Assembly: GCF_004353845.1 (NCBI RefSeq) | Contig: NZ_CP037864.1 | Location: 2,604,001-2,668,000 of the forward strand | Length of the DNA stretch: 64,000 bases | DNA from: Citrobacter arsenatis | GTDB lineage: Bacteria; Pseudomonadota; Gammaproteobacteria; Enterobacterales; Enterobacteriaceae | Reading direction: 5' to 3' | Program-made: the position numbers and the translations under genes | Notes under the pieces: generated by a model | What the model was told of the DNA's origin: nothing | Databases searched by the model: none | What the model saw: only the letters and a program-made list of their open reading frames with translations | In this document: positions 50,993-59,318 of the stretch, one piece after another | How positions within the stretch are numbered: position 1 is the stretch's first letter | Layout of the letters: every line of letters begins with the position of its first letter

Positions 50993-51798
50993 TTTCTGCT
51001 CCTTTGCATATCAGAGAAATCGTTGGCCGATTCTGCCTGATTTATTCCTGTACTATCCGGGGATACTTCTGCAGAACAAGAGTCATCCAGTGAAGGTAAC
51101 AACCTGATCTGCATAGGAACATCCCAAATACGCTCAATTGAAATATGCGGGAACAGATATCCTTGTAGCCAACAGTGGGGATTTGCCGACAGGGACATCA
51201 GATGCGTCGGATTTTCTATGCCCTCCACAACCACCAATCCTGTATAGCGTGTTAGATCACGAATAACCTTACTCAGTTTTGAAATATCATTAATATGGTG
51301 CTCCCAGAAAAAAGTTTTATCTATTTTTGTTCCGCAGAAAAAACCGCTAATCAGCAATGCGAAATTATTTCGGCTGCCCGACCCTACATCATCCAGCCAC
51401 AATGCAACATGCGGGCGCAAATGGTTCAGCAATCCCTGTTTTTCTTTCTCTGACGACGGAAAATGTTCATGAACTTCAAGCCGGATAAACGGCATTTTCG
51501 CCAGAAGCGAAAGCACGGATTTATCTCGTAAAAGCCATACTGCCGTATCTGCATCCAGATTTAAGGAAAGGTAAATTTCCTGTTTAATAAACCAGGAATA
51601 CCAACGACGAATACAATACAGCTGCCTCACGAAATTAAGCCATTTATATTCTGGTATCAGAATATCTGCCATTTCACTGTATGAGCACGTTTTTCCATCT
51701 GGTGTGGTAAAAGACGTTAACATCTCCATTGCCACCAGACGCCCTGTCATTGTGTAAATAGGTTCACAAAAATAATTTTGTTTATATCTGTTCATCAT
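50980..51798 (-). CDS. EAL-domain c-di-GMP phosphodiesterase of the fimbrial cluster
   Basis: 272 residues; an EAL domain occupies ~residues 10-225. The signature reads MEML (E25 kept, EAL to EML). Other catalytic and metal positions are present: Asn in LSLNLD, Glu in RLEVHEH, two Asp in WLDDVGSGS, Lys in TKIDKTFF, Glu in VVVEGIEN, and Gln in WLQGYLF. It is probably active, hydrolysing c-di-GMP to pGpG. No signal peptide or membrane segment. It sits between the adhesin and the LuxR gene, like STM0551 in Salmonella fim or MrkJ in Klebsiella mrk. Confidence 0.83.
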   Translation of the reverse strand: MMNRYKQNYFCEPIYTMTGRLVAMEMLTSFTTPDGKTCSYSEMADILIPEYKWLNFVRQLYCIRRWYSWFIKQEIYLSLNLDADTAVWLLRDKSVLSLLAKMPFIRLEVHEHFPSSEKEKQGLLNHLRPHVALWLDDVGSGSRNNFALLISGFFCGTKIDKTFFWEHHINDISKLSKVIRDLTRYTGLVVVEGIENPTHLMSLSANPHCWLQGYLFPHISIERIWDVPMQIRLLPSLDDSCSAEVSPDSTGINQAESANDFSDMQRSRKCIL

Positions 51799-51874
51799 GG
51801 CGTTATATCTTTCGCAGAAGAGCGATCTACGAGACTTAAACAGATATCTCGTAGATCGGTATCAAAAATACAGG

Positions 51875-52954
51875 TCACTGATAATTAATGGTGTAAGTCA
51901 GACTGGTGCTGATTTTACCGCCCTGAACGCTGCTGTTAGTCCGGATAATTCTCGCCCCGAGCGGGAAGCTCACTGAACCGCTGCTGTCACCCACAGCAGG
52001 CGTGACAACGATGCTACCGGACAGATTCTGGACGACATAGGTTCCTGACTGCTTCGATGCCACCTGCACTCCAAAACCTGATGCCGTGGAGGTGTTATCC
52101 AGTGCCACAATGCCATTGACGGAATCAATAGCTGACGTATTTGGCGTCAGCGTCATGGTCAATTTATTGGGCGCAATGCTGCCGGACTGGGAGACATTGC
52201 CGGTGTTAAATCCGGCGATATTGTACTGGGTATAACTGCCGTTACTGTTATTCCCGAGAAATGCTGAACAGCCCGCCAGTCTTACGGGCGTGTCCACCCA
52301 CGCGCTGGCATCACCCTGACTTTTCAGCACCGTTGTGTTAGTGGTCCCGAGATCCCAGGTAAAATTAGGCGTAGTACAGGTTGGTGCCTGCAGGGTAAAA
52401 CCACCGGTAACAGTGTGCCATGCCACCCTGGCCGGATTATTATCTGCATCCATGGCATCAATTCTGACCTGAGGGAAAAGCGCCGTATTGACAGTACCTG
52501 CGGTAATCGGTCCCATCTTCACCAGCTCAATAGTGAAATCCAGCCATCCTCCTTCGTTAACTTGTCCACCAAGATAAGTAGTGTTAAAAGGATAATATTT
52601 ATTTTCGTAAGGGTTACGAAAGCGCACGCCCAGTCCAGTAATGCCAGTCTGATAAATATTACTCTGTCCGGGATATAATGAGCCACCAAACAAACTCATC
52701 CTTGTATAGGCTCCTGAATTTGTGCAAGAAACAGTCACCGTCGAAAAACCGCGCACCTGCTGGACACGAATATTACTGCCTGTAGGAAAGTCTTCCCCGG
52801 CGCTAAATGTCGCTGCCTGAAGAGGGATCTGCACCGTATACTGCCCACCAGTGGAACACACCGCCATTGCCTGGGTAGATAATAAAAAAACACTGCAAAC
52901 CAGAAAAAAACGAAGTACCCAAAAAACTGTTACGGAACGTAGTAGTCTGAACAT
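51875..52954 (-). CDS. Fimbrial tip adhesin, two-domain
   Basis: 359 residues with a signal peptide ending near AMA (residue 31). The N-terminal half (CSTGGQYTVQIPLQAATFSAG...TVSCTNSGAYTRMSLFGGS) resembles a receptor-binding lectin domain; the C-terminal half (APTCTTPNFTWDLGTTN...RLAGCSAF...ISTSLTYTINYQ) is a pilin domain with the Cys pair and the donor-strand-accepting C-terminus. Overall resembles MrkD/FimH-type tip adhesins. Ligand cannot be predicted. It follows the usher by about 46 bases. Confidence 0.83.
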   Translation of the reverse strand: MFRLLRSVTVFWVLRFFLVCSVFLLSTQAMAVCSTGGQYTVQIPLQAATFSAGEDFPTGSNIRVQQVRGFSTVTVSCTNSGAYTRMSLFGGSLYPGQSNIYQTGITGLGVRFRNPYENKYYPFNTTYLGGQVNEGGWLDFTIELVKMGPITAGTVNTALFPQVRIDAMDADNNPARVAWHTVTGGFTLQAPTCTTPNFTWDLGTTNTTVLKSQGDASAWVDTPVRLAGCSAFLGNNSNGSYTQYNIAGFNTGNVSQSGSIAPNKLTMTLTPNTSAIDSVNGIVALDNTSTASGFGVQVASKQSGTYVVQNLSGSIVVTPAVGDSSGSVSFPLGARIIRTNSSVQGGKISTSLTYTINYQ

Positions 52955-53000
52955 ATTCTCTCCCTTATACGCATAAGATGTATTGATACGCTTTGTGGAA

Positions 53001-55502
53001 TTAATATCTGCACGTATAAGTTATCTGCTGTATGGTTTTCGCGTCATCCACCACGCTGAACGGCATAATGCAGGTGCTGGCTTTCCCCTCATGGTTCACC
53101 GTGGTAAACAGCTGCCCCGTTTTGTTACTCACGCGGGCATAAACCATCCCCCCCTGCCCCACCATTCCTGCCGTATTCCCCTGGCTGTCGGTGATAGTGG
53201 CACCAAATGGCAATCCGGCATCTTCCCGGGCTGGCGTCAGCAGCAGCGCATAACCCTGCTGCGTGGCAAATTCCGCCACAACGACTGCCCCGGCTCGCGG
53301 AACGACGTTCATGGTGGTGCTCTCCAGTTCAACCTTGTCGGACAGTCCTTTCGGATCAAGGCTGACAGGATTACGCTGATACGGCATGGAGGCTGGCATC
53401 ACGGCATTTCCCCAATGATCAAGTTTCAGCCCCGGATAACTGTTGACTTCCGCCCCTGCGGCTCCCGGAGCATTGACCACCACCCAGGTGTCACTGGTGT
53501 ACGGCGTGAACGTCACTCCGTGTGGATGCGCCACGACTGAGCCTGAAAGCCCGGCCGATAACGTATGGTTATCCCGCCCGACGCCAGCAGAGGCGTTAAC
53601 AGATGTCCATGGCGACAGGTACTGACCGCTAACACTTCCGGTACTACCATCCTGCTCACTGTGAGTGCCTGACACACCCCAGCTCATTTGCTGGTTTTCC
53701 CCGGCAGTTCCTGCAAGCGCAACCTGTTCGGACAGACCGCCGCCGCTGTCATGCGACAGTGATGAGCTGAAGGTCACCGGGCGCTCATCACCCAGCGGCA
53801 GACTGAATGACACCAGCCAGTTGGTCTGCATACTCCCTTGTGGTGCCCGGTTGCGCGTGGCCGTGAGGGAATAGCTCAGCCGTTTCCAGCGGTTGGTGTA
53901 CCCCAGCTGATACTGCATATCGTTTCCGGAATGGTCCCAGTAATTCTGCGAGAGGCCGGTTGCCGAGATCGTCCCCCAACCTTCCGCCAGCCCCTGGCTC
54001 AGGGTCAGGCTGTACCGGTTTTTGGTCCGGTACAGTAACCCACTGTGAACCGGTGCCCCTTCCTGCAGATTCTGGTATTCCATCGCCTGCGCAAAATCCA
54101 GATAATCCCGCGTGGAGAAGCGATACGCCGCCAACGCGATATTGCTCTGCGTATCAGAGACCAGTTTGTTGTACGTGATGCGGTAACTCTGCCCGCTCAG
54201 CTTGTCCCTGACCGTGGAAGTGCTGGCCTGGGTCACATCCAGCGCCAGTGCCCCCAGAGGGGTGGAGACTGCACTACCGGCCTGGTATGCCTGATAGCCG
54301 TCGCTGAACTGCATCCCGCCGTACAGCGTCAAAATATTAGTAACCCCCTGCTGCCAGGTGGCCTGGTAAAAAGGCTGGCCGTCACGCCCGTCCGGTTGTC
54401 GATATTTCCCTGCCACCGCTTCGTAGCGTGATGCGCCCGGACGTAGCAAATCCGTCACAGAGGCATAAGGCACCAGAAACGTACTCTCACTACCGTCCGC
54501 CTCCCGCACCGTAACGCTCAGATCACCACCATAGCCGGTCGGATACAGGTCATTAATCACGAAGGCCCCTGCCGGTACTGTGGTTTCATAAATCACGTTG
54601 CCGCCCTGGCTAACGGTTACCCGCGCGTGACTGCGGGCAATCCCACGAATTTCCGGGGCATAACCGCGCTGTGATTCCGGTAACATCTGGTCATCGCTGA
54701 ACACTGACACGCCTGTATAGGACAGCGAATCAAAGAGACGTCCTGATGTATTCGCTTGTCCTGCCAGAAAACGGCCACGGATTGGCGTCACATCATGCTG
54801 AATATAGGTATTGATGCTTTGATATCGACTACCGCTCCCGGTCTGATTTGTCAGGCTGCCGTTATGACGCAGAAACCAGCCCCCCACGTTCAAACCACTG
54901 TTGAGACTCAGATACTGTGAATTAAACGTGTCTCCAGCAGACTGGGACTGATAGGCGCTGGCGTTATACCCGACGAACGCCGCAAGGCTACCGTTCTGCC
55001 ACAGCGCCTGTGGAACAGTTCCTCGCGCCGTTTTTTCCAGGTCCTGCTGGGGAATGGCCACCACCAGTTTCTGCTGGCCGCTGTCCCAGGTCAGGCGTGC
55101 AGAAGGAATTATCTTTTCGACCGGCGTACACTGCCCGGAGGACAATGCTTCCGTATCACGCAATGCGGAGGGCATCACATTCAGACGAGCCAGCAGCTCC
55201 GGGTTCATACACACCGCGACTCGTCCATCAGGTTGTTTACTGAAGATCAGTTTTTGTGTGGCCAGTAGATCGTCATTCAGCCAGATATCCACCAGATATT
55301 CCCCGGCCTGCATACCGTTGCCGTGAGTAAACTGTCTCAGATCAACATCTGACGTATAGGCGCTGTCCAGGAAGGAAGTATTAAACTCCACATCACCGGC
55401 GCCAGACTCAGCGGCCATCACAGGAAATACCATTAACGAGGCGTATATCCAGGCAACAGGTCGCCCTGCCGAAATCATTTCAGCAAGAAAGGTTTTATGC
55501 AT
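53001..55502 (-). CDS. Outer-membrane fimbrial usher
   Basis: 833 residues. Signal peptide followed by the usher N-terminal domain (DVEFNTSFLDSAYTSDVDLRQFTHGNGMQAGEYLVDIWLNDDLL), 24-strand barrel with plug (YAPEIRGIARSHARVTVSQGGNVIYETTVPAGAFVINDLYPTGYGGDLSVTVREADGS), and C-terminal domains with the terminal Cys pair (KASTCIMPF...ITYTCRY). It secretes and assembles pilus subunits delivered by the chaperone. It overlaps neither neighbour but is tightly spaced, in the order chaperone-usher-adhesin. Confidence 0.92.
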   Translation of the reverse strand: MHKTFLAEMISAGRPVAWIYASLMVFPVMAAESGAGDVEFNTSFLDSAYTSDVDLRQFTHGNGMQAGEYLVDIWLNDDLLATQKLIFSKQPDGRVAVCMNPELLARLNVMPSALRDTEALSSGQCTPVEKIIPSARLTWDSGQQKLVVAIPQQDLEKTARGTVPQALWQNGSLAAFVGYNASAYQSQSAGDTFNSQYLSLNSGLNVGGWFLRHNGSLTNQTGSGSRYQSINTYIQHDVTPIRGRFLAGQANTSGRLFDSLSYTGVSVFSDDQMLPESQRGYAPEIRGIARSHARVTVSQGGNVIYETTVPAGAFVINDLYPTGYGGDLSVTVREADGSESTFLVPYASVTDLLRPGASRYEAVAGKYRQPDGRDGQPFYQATWQQGVTNILTLYGGMQFSDGYQAYQAGSAVSTPLGALALDVTQASTSTVRDKLSGQSYRITYNKLVSDTQSNIALAAYRFSTRDYLDFAQAMEYQNLQEGAPVHSGLLYRTKNRYSLTLSQGLAEGWGTISATGLSQNYWDHSGNDMQYQLGYTNRWKRLSYSLTATRNRAPQGSMQTNWLVSFSLPLGDERPVTFSSSLSHDSGGGLSEQVALAGTAGENQQMSWGVSGTHSEQDGSTGSVSGQYLSPWTSVNASAGVGRDNHTLSAGLSGSVVAHPHGVTFTPYTSDTWVVVNAPGAAGAEVNSYPGLKLDHWGNAVMPASMPYQRNPVSLDPKGLSDKVELESTTMNVVPRAGAVVVAEFATQQGYALLLTPAREDAGLPFGATITDSQGNTAGMVGQGGMVYARVSNKTGQLFTTVNHEGKASTCIMPFSVVDDAKTIQQITYTCRY

Positions 55503-55517
55503 AAGAGTCCCCTGGTA

Positions 55518-56231
55518 TTACAGTCGGCTCACCGACGCAGTGACAGATGAACCGTAATCATTAATGGCATCGACAGTCAGACTGTCCGCATTATCTGAAA
55601 TCACACCGGAAGGTAGCTTTATATTGACACTGCTGTGCGGAGCCACCATATCTGCAGGAACAGTCGTCTTTTTACTTCCATGCATGAGAGTGATCCCTAC
55701 TGCTGAAACATGATATGCGGTAGGGTTACTGAGGGTGATGTTATTCCCCTCACCGCGCCAGCGGAGCTGGGAAATGGCTGCTTGTGCCCCTTTATCACTC
55801 AGCGTCTCTGGCCGGAAAAACAGCTTGATACGCGAGCGGAAAGCCACCTGAACCTGATTATTACCTTTTTCACCTACAGGAGGGATTTCCAGTACATTAA
55901 GCCAGTAAACGCTCTCCCGATCCTGCGGGAGTGACGTCCCTGTATAAGACAGGCGCAGTGTCTGACCTGCGTCAGCATTCACCCGTGTCAAAGGCGGTGT
56001 GAGAATAAACGGTGTGCGCATGATATCGGGTCTGATGTCCTGATGACCATCATCAGTCCAGCTCTGTAACAATACCGGATATTTCCCTGGATTCATTATC
56101 TGAATGCTGACATCCTTTTCCGCGCCATGATAAATCACACGGGTGGAACTGATTTGTATACTGGCATAAGCAGTTGATATTCCGGCAGCCAGAAAACACG
56201 CCACCAAAGAAAAGAAGCGATGCAGGGTCAT
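55518..56231 (-). CDS. Periplasmic fimbrial chaperone
   Basis: 237 residues with a signal peptide ending at TAYA (~residue 23). PapD-like immunoglobulin folds: SIQISSTRVIYHGAEKDVSIQIMNPGKYPVLLQSWTDDG, the FGS/FGL-type segment, and VYWLNVLEIPPVGEKGNNQVQVAFRSRIKLFFRPETLS, where the Arg/Lys for pilin carboxylate anchoring are conserved. It escorts pilins to the usher. It ends 15 bases before the usher start. Confidence 0.92.
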   Translation of the reverse strand: MTLHRFFSLVACFLAAGISTAYASIQISSTRVIYHGAEKDVSIQIMNPGKYPVLLQSWTDDGHQDIRPDIMRTPFILTPPLTRVNADAGQTLRLSYTGTSLPQDRESVYWLNVLEIPPVGEKGNNQVQVAFRSRIKLFFRPETLSDKGAQAAISQLRWRGEGNNITLSNPTAYHVSAVGITLMHGSKKTTVPADMVAPHSSVNIKLPSGVISDNADSLTVDAINDYGSSVTASVSRL

Positions 56232-56446
56232 GATATAATTGCCTTAACAACAAAAATAATAAAATTTATTTTATATATTTTTAGAGCCCGGAAATGGCGG
56301 CGTGAATCATATCCGCCAACTTCCGGTACATTACTGAATCAGATAAATGCTGATAATTATATTGAGCTAACAGAAGACATTAGTTATCTGCAACAATACT
56401 GCTGGTGATAATCTCTGTATCGTATATAAATAGCAGCCTACTGAAA

Positions 56447-56998
56447 TTAATTATATATCAGGGAATAGGTTACGCTGGATGTTACTGCACCTGCGCCAGC
56501 CGCCCCGGTGGCATAGTAACGCACAGAATATGGTAGTGTGGCGTTTCCACCGCTAATAGCAACATAGTTACCCGTGTTTTGGGCGATATCCCCCGCTTTA
56601 ATCGCCGTATTACCTGTACCGTCAACCAGTTCCAGAACAACATTCGATGCGCCACCCGCGGCTGTGTTAATCAGGCGCCCGTTGCTGTCTACATTCGCCC
56701 CTTTTTCAAAATAAGCTTTTACCGTTCCAGCTGAGGCCGGATTAGTCGCGGCACATCCCGTGACATCCATTTTAAATGCGGTCTGACCCGCAGTATTACC
56801 TTGTGCTGCCAGGACATTAGCCTGAACGGTCGGCAGGGTAACGGCTGCTGCTGTCGTCCCCGTAGCGCCATTAACGGTAGCATTACAGGTCTGGTTATTT
56901 ACCGCACCTGTAAAGTTAATAGTGCCATTTCCGGCTGCCTGAACAACAGAAACAGCAAACACGCTGCTGAGTGCAGCGATAGCGGTAATTTTTTTCAT
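56447..56998 (-). CDS. Major fimbrial pilin subunit
   Basis: 183 residues. Signal peptide MKKITAIAALSSVFAVSVVQA. Mature pilin with a Cys pair (NQTCNATV and DVTGCAATN), donor-strand region GTINFTGAVNNQ, and the C-terminal usher-recognition end SVTYSLIYN with penultimate Tyr. Very Ala/Gly/Thr/Asn-rich as in type 1-like FimA. It is the first gene of the operon. About 215 bases, with no further gene, separate it from the chaperone. Confidence 0.9.
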   Translation of the reverse strand: MKKITAIAALSSVFAVSVVQAAGNGTINFTGAVNNQTCNATVNGATGTTAAAVTLPTVQANVLAAQGNTAGQTAFKMDVTGCAATNPASAGTVKAYFEKGANVDSNGRLINTAAGGASNVVLELVDGTGNTAIKAGDIAQNTGNYVAISGGNATLPYSVRYYATGAAGAGAVTSSVTYSLIYN

Positions 56999-57642
56999 TA
57001 TGATATTCCTGATAAAGATATATACGAGTTGTTGCGCATATCAAAGAGAACATAGCTTCTCATGATAAGCTGAATCGATTATGAACAAGCTCAAAATTAA
57101 ATCAACACTTATTTAACCTTGAGAACTTACCCAAAACTATAATTAATTCCTAAGAAAATAACCTTGTTTATTATTTATTCCGCACGCATTCACTCTAAAG
57201 TCTCAACTTAATGGAAAAAATGAAATTTTTGTATTACCGCAAAAAGCAAAACCATACCTTAAACATGGGTTTATATATTTTATTAATTCTTTTTTGCTAT
57301 ATCTCGAAATAAAAAGTTATATATAAGTGGTATTATAAATAATGGTTTAGAGAAGTAATTATAGTAATAGTCCCGTAGGAAATTAACCACTAATATCAAG
57401 ATAAACATTTACGCTGCTAATAAATAGTTAGAAAAAAACCTGTATTACTTGTAGATATCGAATCCCGAAACCGGGCAATGAGCACTGGTCAGCGACGGTG
57501 CGAACATTAGGTTATAGCACCATACTGCTAACGGTACTGGCCATCGCCAGCCTGAAAAAACAAACAACGCAGGTCGTTCTAAAAGAGATACCCTGTGAAA
57601 AACAATCGGCAAAAAAATGCCCCGCATTTGCGGGGCGTTACC
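56999..57642. promoter_or_regulatory. AT-rich leader upstream of the fimbrial pilin
   Basis: 644 bases with no supported gene. It is strongly A/T-rich between ~57050 and 57430, with poly-A/T tracts (TATATATTTTATTAATTC, AAAGTTATATATAAGT), suggestive of H-NS binding and a fimbrial promoter. Near the cybB end a hairpin at 57616-57640 terminates cybB. No invertible-element inverted repeats of fimS type were seen by eye. Confidence 0.55.
57612..57640 (-). terminator. cybB terminator
   Basis: GCCCCGCA and TGCGGGGC (about 57619-57636) form a hairpin with a short TT loop, preceded on the plus strand by AAAAAAA at 57610-57617, which gives a T-run on the minus strand. It directly follows the cybB stop. 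Confidence 0.8.
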
Positions 57643-58173
57643 TCAGGAGCGTTTTCGCGGCATCATGCGCAGCAACGTATTGTCCTTCCAGAAATAGTGA
57701 TGCATCAGGGCCGCGGCGGCATGTAGGGCAATAACAAAATAGCCCAGATTTGCCAGCGTCACGTGCCAGGACTTCAGCATATCCACTAAATCAAAGTTGG
57801 CCTCTGCCGCATGCGGCATAACGATGCCGAATGCAATCCACGGGTTACCCCGGTTGTACATCATCACCAGCCCAATAATCGGCAGGACAATAAACAACAG
57901 ATAGATAACCAGATGCCCCAGATGCGCCATTCCGGTCATCATCGGCTTCGGTTTTGGCACAATCGGCGGTGCCGGGTATTTCAGCCTGACCAGCAGACGC
58001 GCCACCATCAGCGTTAAAATAGTGATGCCGCAGGATACGTGCACCATGTTGAACAAGGGGCGATAGCTGCGCGGGAAAAATCCGCGAAGCTCCATGGCGC
58101 TGTAGGCCACGATGACCAACAAAAAGACCAGCCAGTGAATACCGATTTGCAGGCCAGAATACTTATTCCCCAT
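57643..58173 (-). CDS. cybB: Cytochrome b561 CybB (superoxide oxidase)
   Basis: 176 residues from the ATG at 58173 with AGGAAG upstream; the frame extending to 58209 adds a non-conserved leader. Four transmembrane helices with haem histidines in GIHWLVFLLVIVAY, NMVHVSCGITILTLMV, AHLGHLVIYLLF and ALHAAAALMHHYFWKDN. CybB passes electrons from superoxide to ubiquinone in the inner membrane. Order aldA-(DUF1120)-cybB here; in E. coli gapC and hokB lie near, and neither is seen. Confidence 0.94.
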   Translation of the reverse strand: MGNKYSGLQIGIHWLVFLLVIVAYSAMELRGFFPRSYRPLFNMVHVSCGITILTLMVARLLVRLKYPAPPIVPKPKPMMTGMAHLGHLVIYLLFIVLPIIGLVMMYNRGNPWIAFGIVMPHAAEANFDLVDMLKSWHVTLANLGYFVIALHAAAALMHHYFWKDNTLLRMMPRKRS

Positions 58174-58546
58174 AACACTTCCTGAATAAAAACAATAATG
58201 CGTCAACATAGCGGGATTTTGTTAAAAATTCATTAACTTTTGTTCATCCATGGTTGATGATGAGCGAGACTGCCACCAAGGTATAGCTCACTGGGTTCCC
58301 GGCCTCACGTGTTTGGCCGGGCTACGACGCCATAAAATTAATCCGGTGAATGATTTTTTATACCTGACATTTTCAAAGCATATTGTTTAAAAAAAACTAA
58401 AAAACACCTTCAATAAATTTAAAAATGAAAACAGAAGCACCCTATTATTATATGTTGTTGGGAGAGCAATTCCTTTAAGGAGTTTTATTCGAAGTGCATT
58501 CCCATTATCAATATTAAATCCAATATTCATTTCGTTAAGGAATAAC
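58174..58546. promoter_or_regulatory. Intergenic region between cybB and the DUF1120 gene
   Basis: 373 bases without a convincing gene. It must carry the cybB promoter on the minus strand and a promoter for the plus-strand DUF1120 gene. A REP-like hairpin CCCGGCC...GGCCGGGC lies around 58300-58322. Two Shine-Dalgarno-like runs lie ahead of the DUF1120 gene, TTTAAGGAG (58474-58482) and TTAAGGA (58535-58541). Confidence 0.5.
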
Positions 58547-59218
58547 GATAAAAAAATCATTCTGGCGGGTGCCATCGCACTCACTACCACCGCCGCTTTT
58601 GCCGAGCCTACCGCAGTATTAAAAGTTCAGGGTACGCTGACCAACTCGGCGTGCTCTGTCACCATGAGTGATGGCGGTGTTATCGATTACGGCTACATTC
58701 GCCTTGGAAACTTTTCCGCTACCGATAACAATGAACTTGGCGAAAAATCCCTGCCGGTAACAATTAACTGCGATGTCGCCACTAAATTGGGTTTCCGCAT
58801 GCAGGATAACCAGGCCGATAGTAATTCAAATATAGCAGTCCCAGTAAGGGGGGGCACAGCTTCTCCTGGTTCCGCTAGCTATTATAACTATGGTATCGGG
58901 AAAACAACCGATGGTGTAAACATTGGCAATTATGCCTTATGGATTAGCAATTCCGTTGCTGATGGTAATAACGTTGACAATATCCTTCGTCACAACGACT
59001 GGAGTAGCAACCACCCATGGGCCAAAACAGATAGCCCTCGTAGCGATGGCTTCAGTTTATCTACCGTAGCTGCCACCGGCACCCTTGAACCGATTGCATT
59101 TACAACCTACACCTTTGACATCAATATCAATACAATGATTAAAGAGACCAGCACGCTTGCCATCACCGACGATACGCCTATCGACGGCCAGGCAACCATG
59201 ACGCTGGTTTACCTCTAA
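58547..59218 (+). pseudogene. DUF1120-type fimbrial-like secreted protein with a lost start codon
   Basis: From 58550 the frame reads KKIILAGAIALTTTAAFAEP, a normal signal peptide, then a DUF1120 domain (GTLTNSACSVTMSDGGVIDYGYIRLGNFSAT...ATMTLVYL). The codon before KK is GAT, not ATG. TAAGGA at 58536-58541 is well placed for ATG at 58548, so a single G seems missing from ATG AAA AAA ATC. The first in-frame ATG is 58664, after the signal peptide. An in-frame ATT at 58487 behind TTTAAGGAG is a possible non-canonical start. Frame is otherwise intact over 184+ codons. Likely translationally dead or start-shifted, or a base-call error. Confidence 0.7.
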
Positions 59219-59265
59219 TCACGAACATTCCCTGATAATCAGAGAAGTGGCCAGGGCTGCATCCA

Positions 59266-59318
59266 GACTGCAACTGAATGTAGCCCGGCCAAGCGGAGCG
59301 CCGCCGGGATTAGCGCTT
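59266..59318. repeat. REP-like palindrome between the DUF1120 gene and aldA
   Basis: TAGCCCGGCCAAGCGGAGCG and its partner CGCCGCCGGGATTA (about 59281-59314) form an imperfect hairpin of the kind seen in enterobacterial REP units. It lies between convergent genes. Confidence 0.55.

Noticed and set aside
57498..57734. 78-residue plus-strand frame starting at a GTG before cybB, beginning with a hydrophobic stretch
   Set aside because: It runs through the cybB terminator and into antisense cybB, with no convincing ribosome-binding site. I considered a HokB-like toxin, since hokB lies near here in E. coli, but the Hok cysteine/RFRDG pattern is absent.
58387..58590. 67-residue minus-strand frame upstream of the DUF1120 gene
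   Set aside because: Low-complexity Phe/Leu-rich frame from A-rich DNA, antisense to the signal-peptide region; no Shine-Dalgarno.
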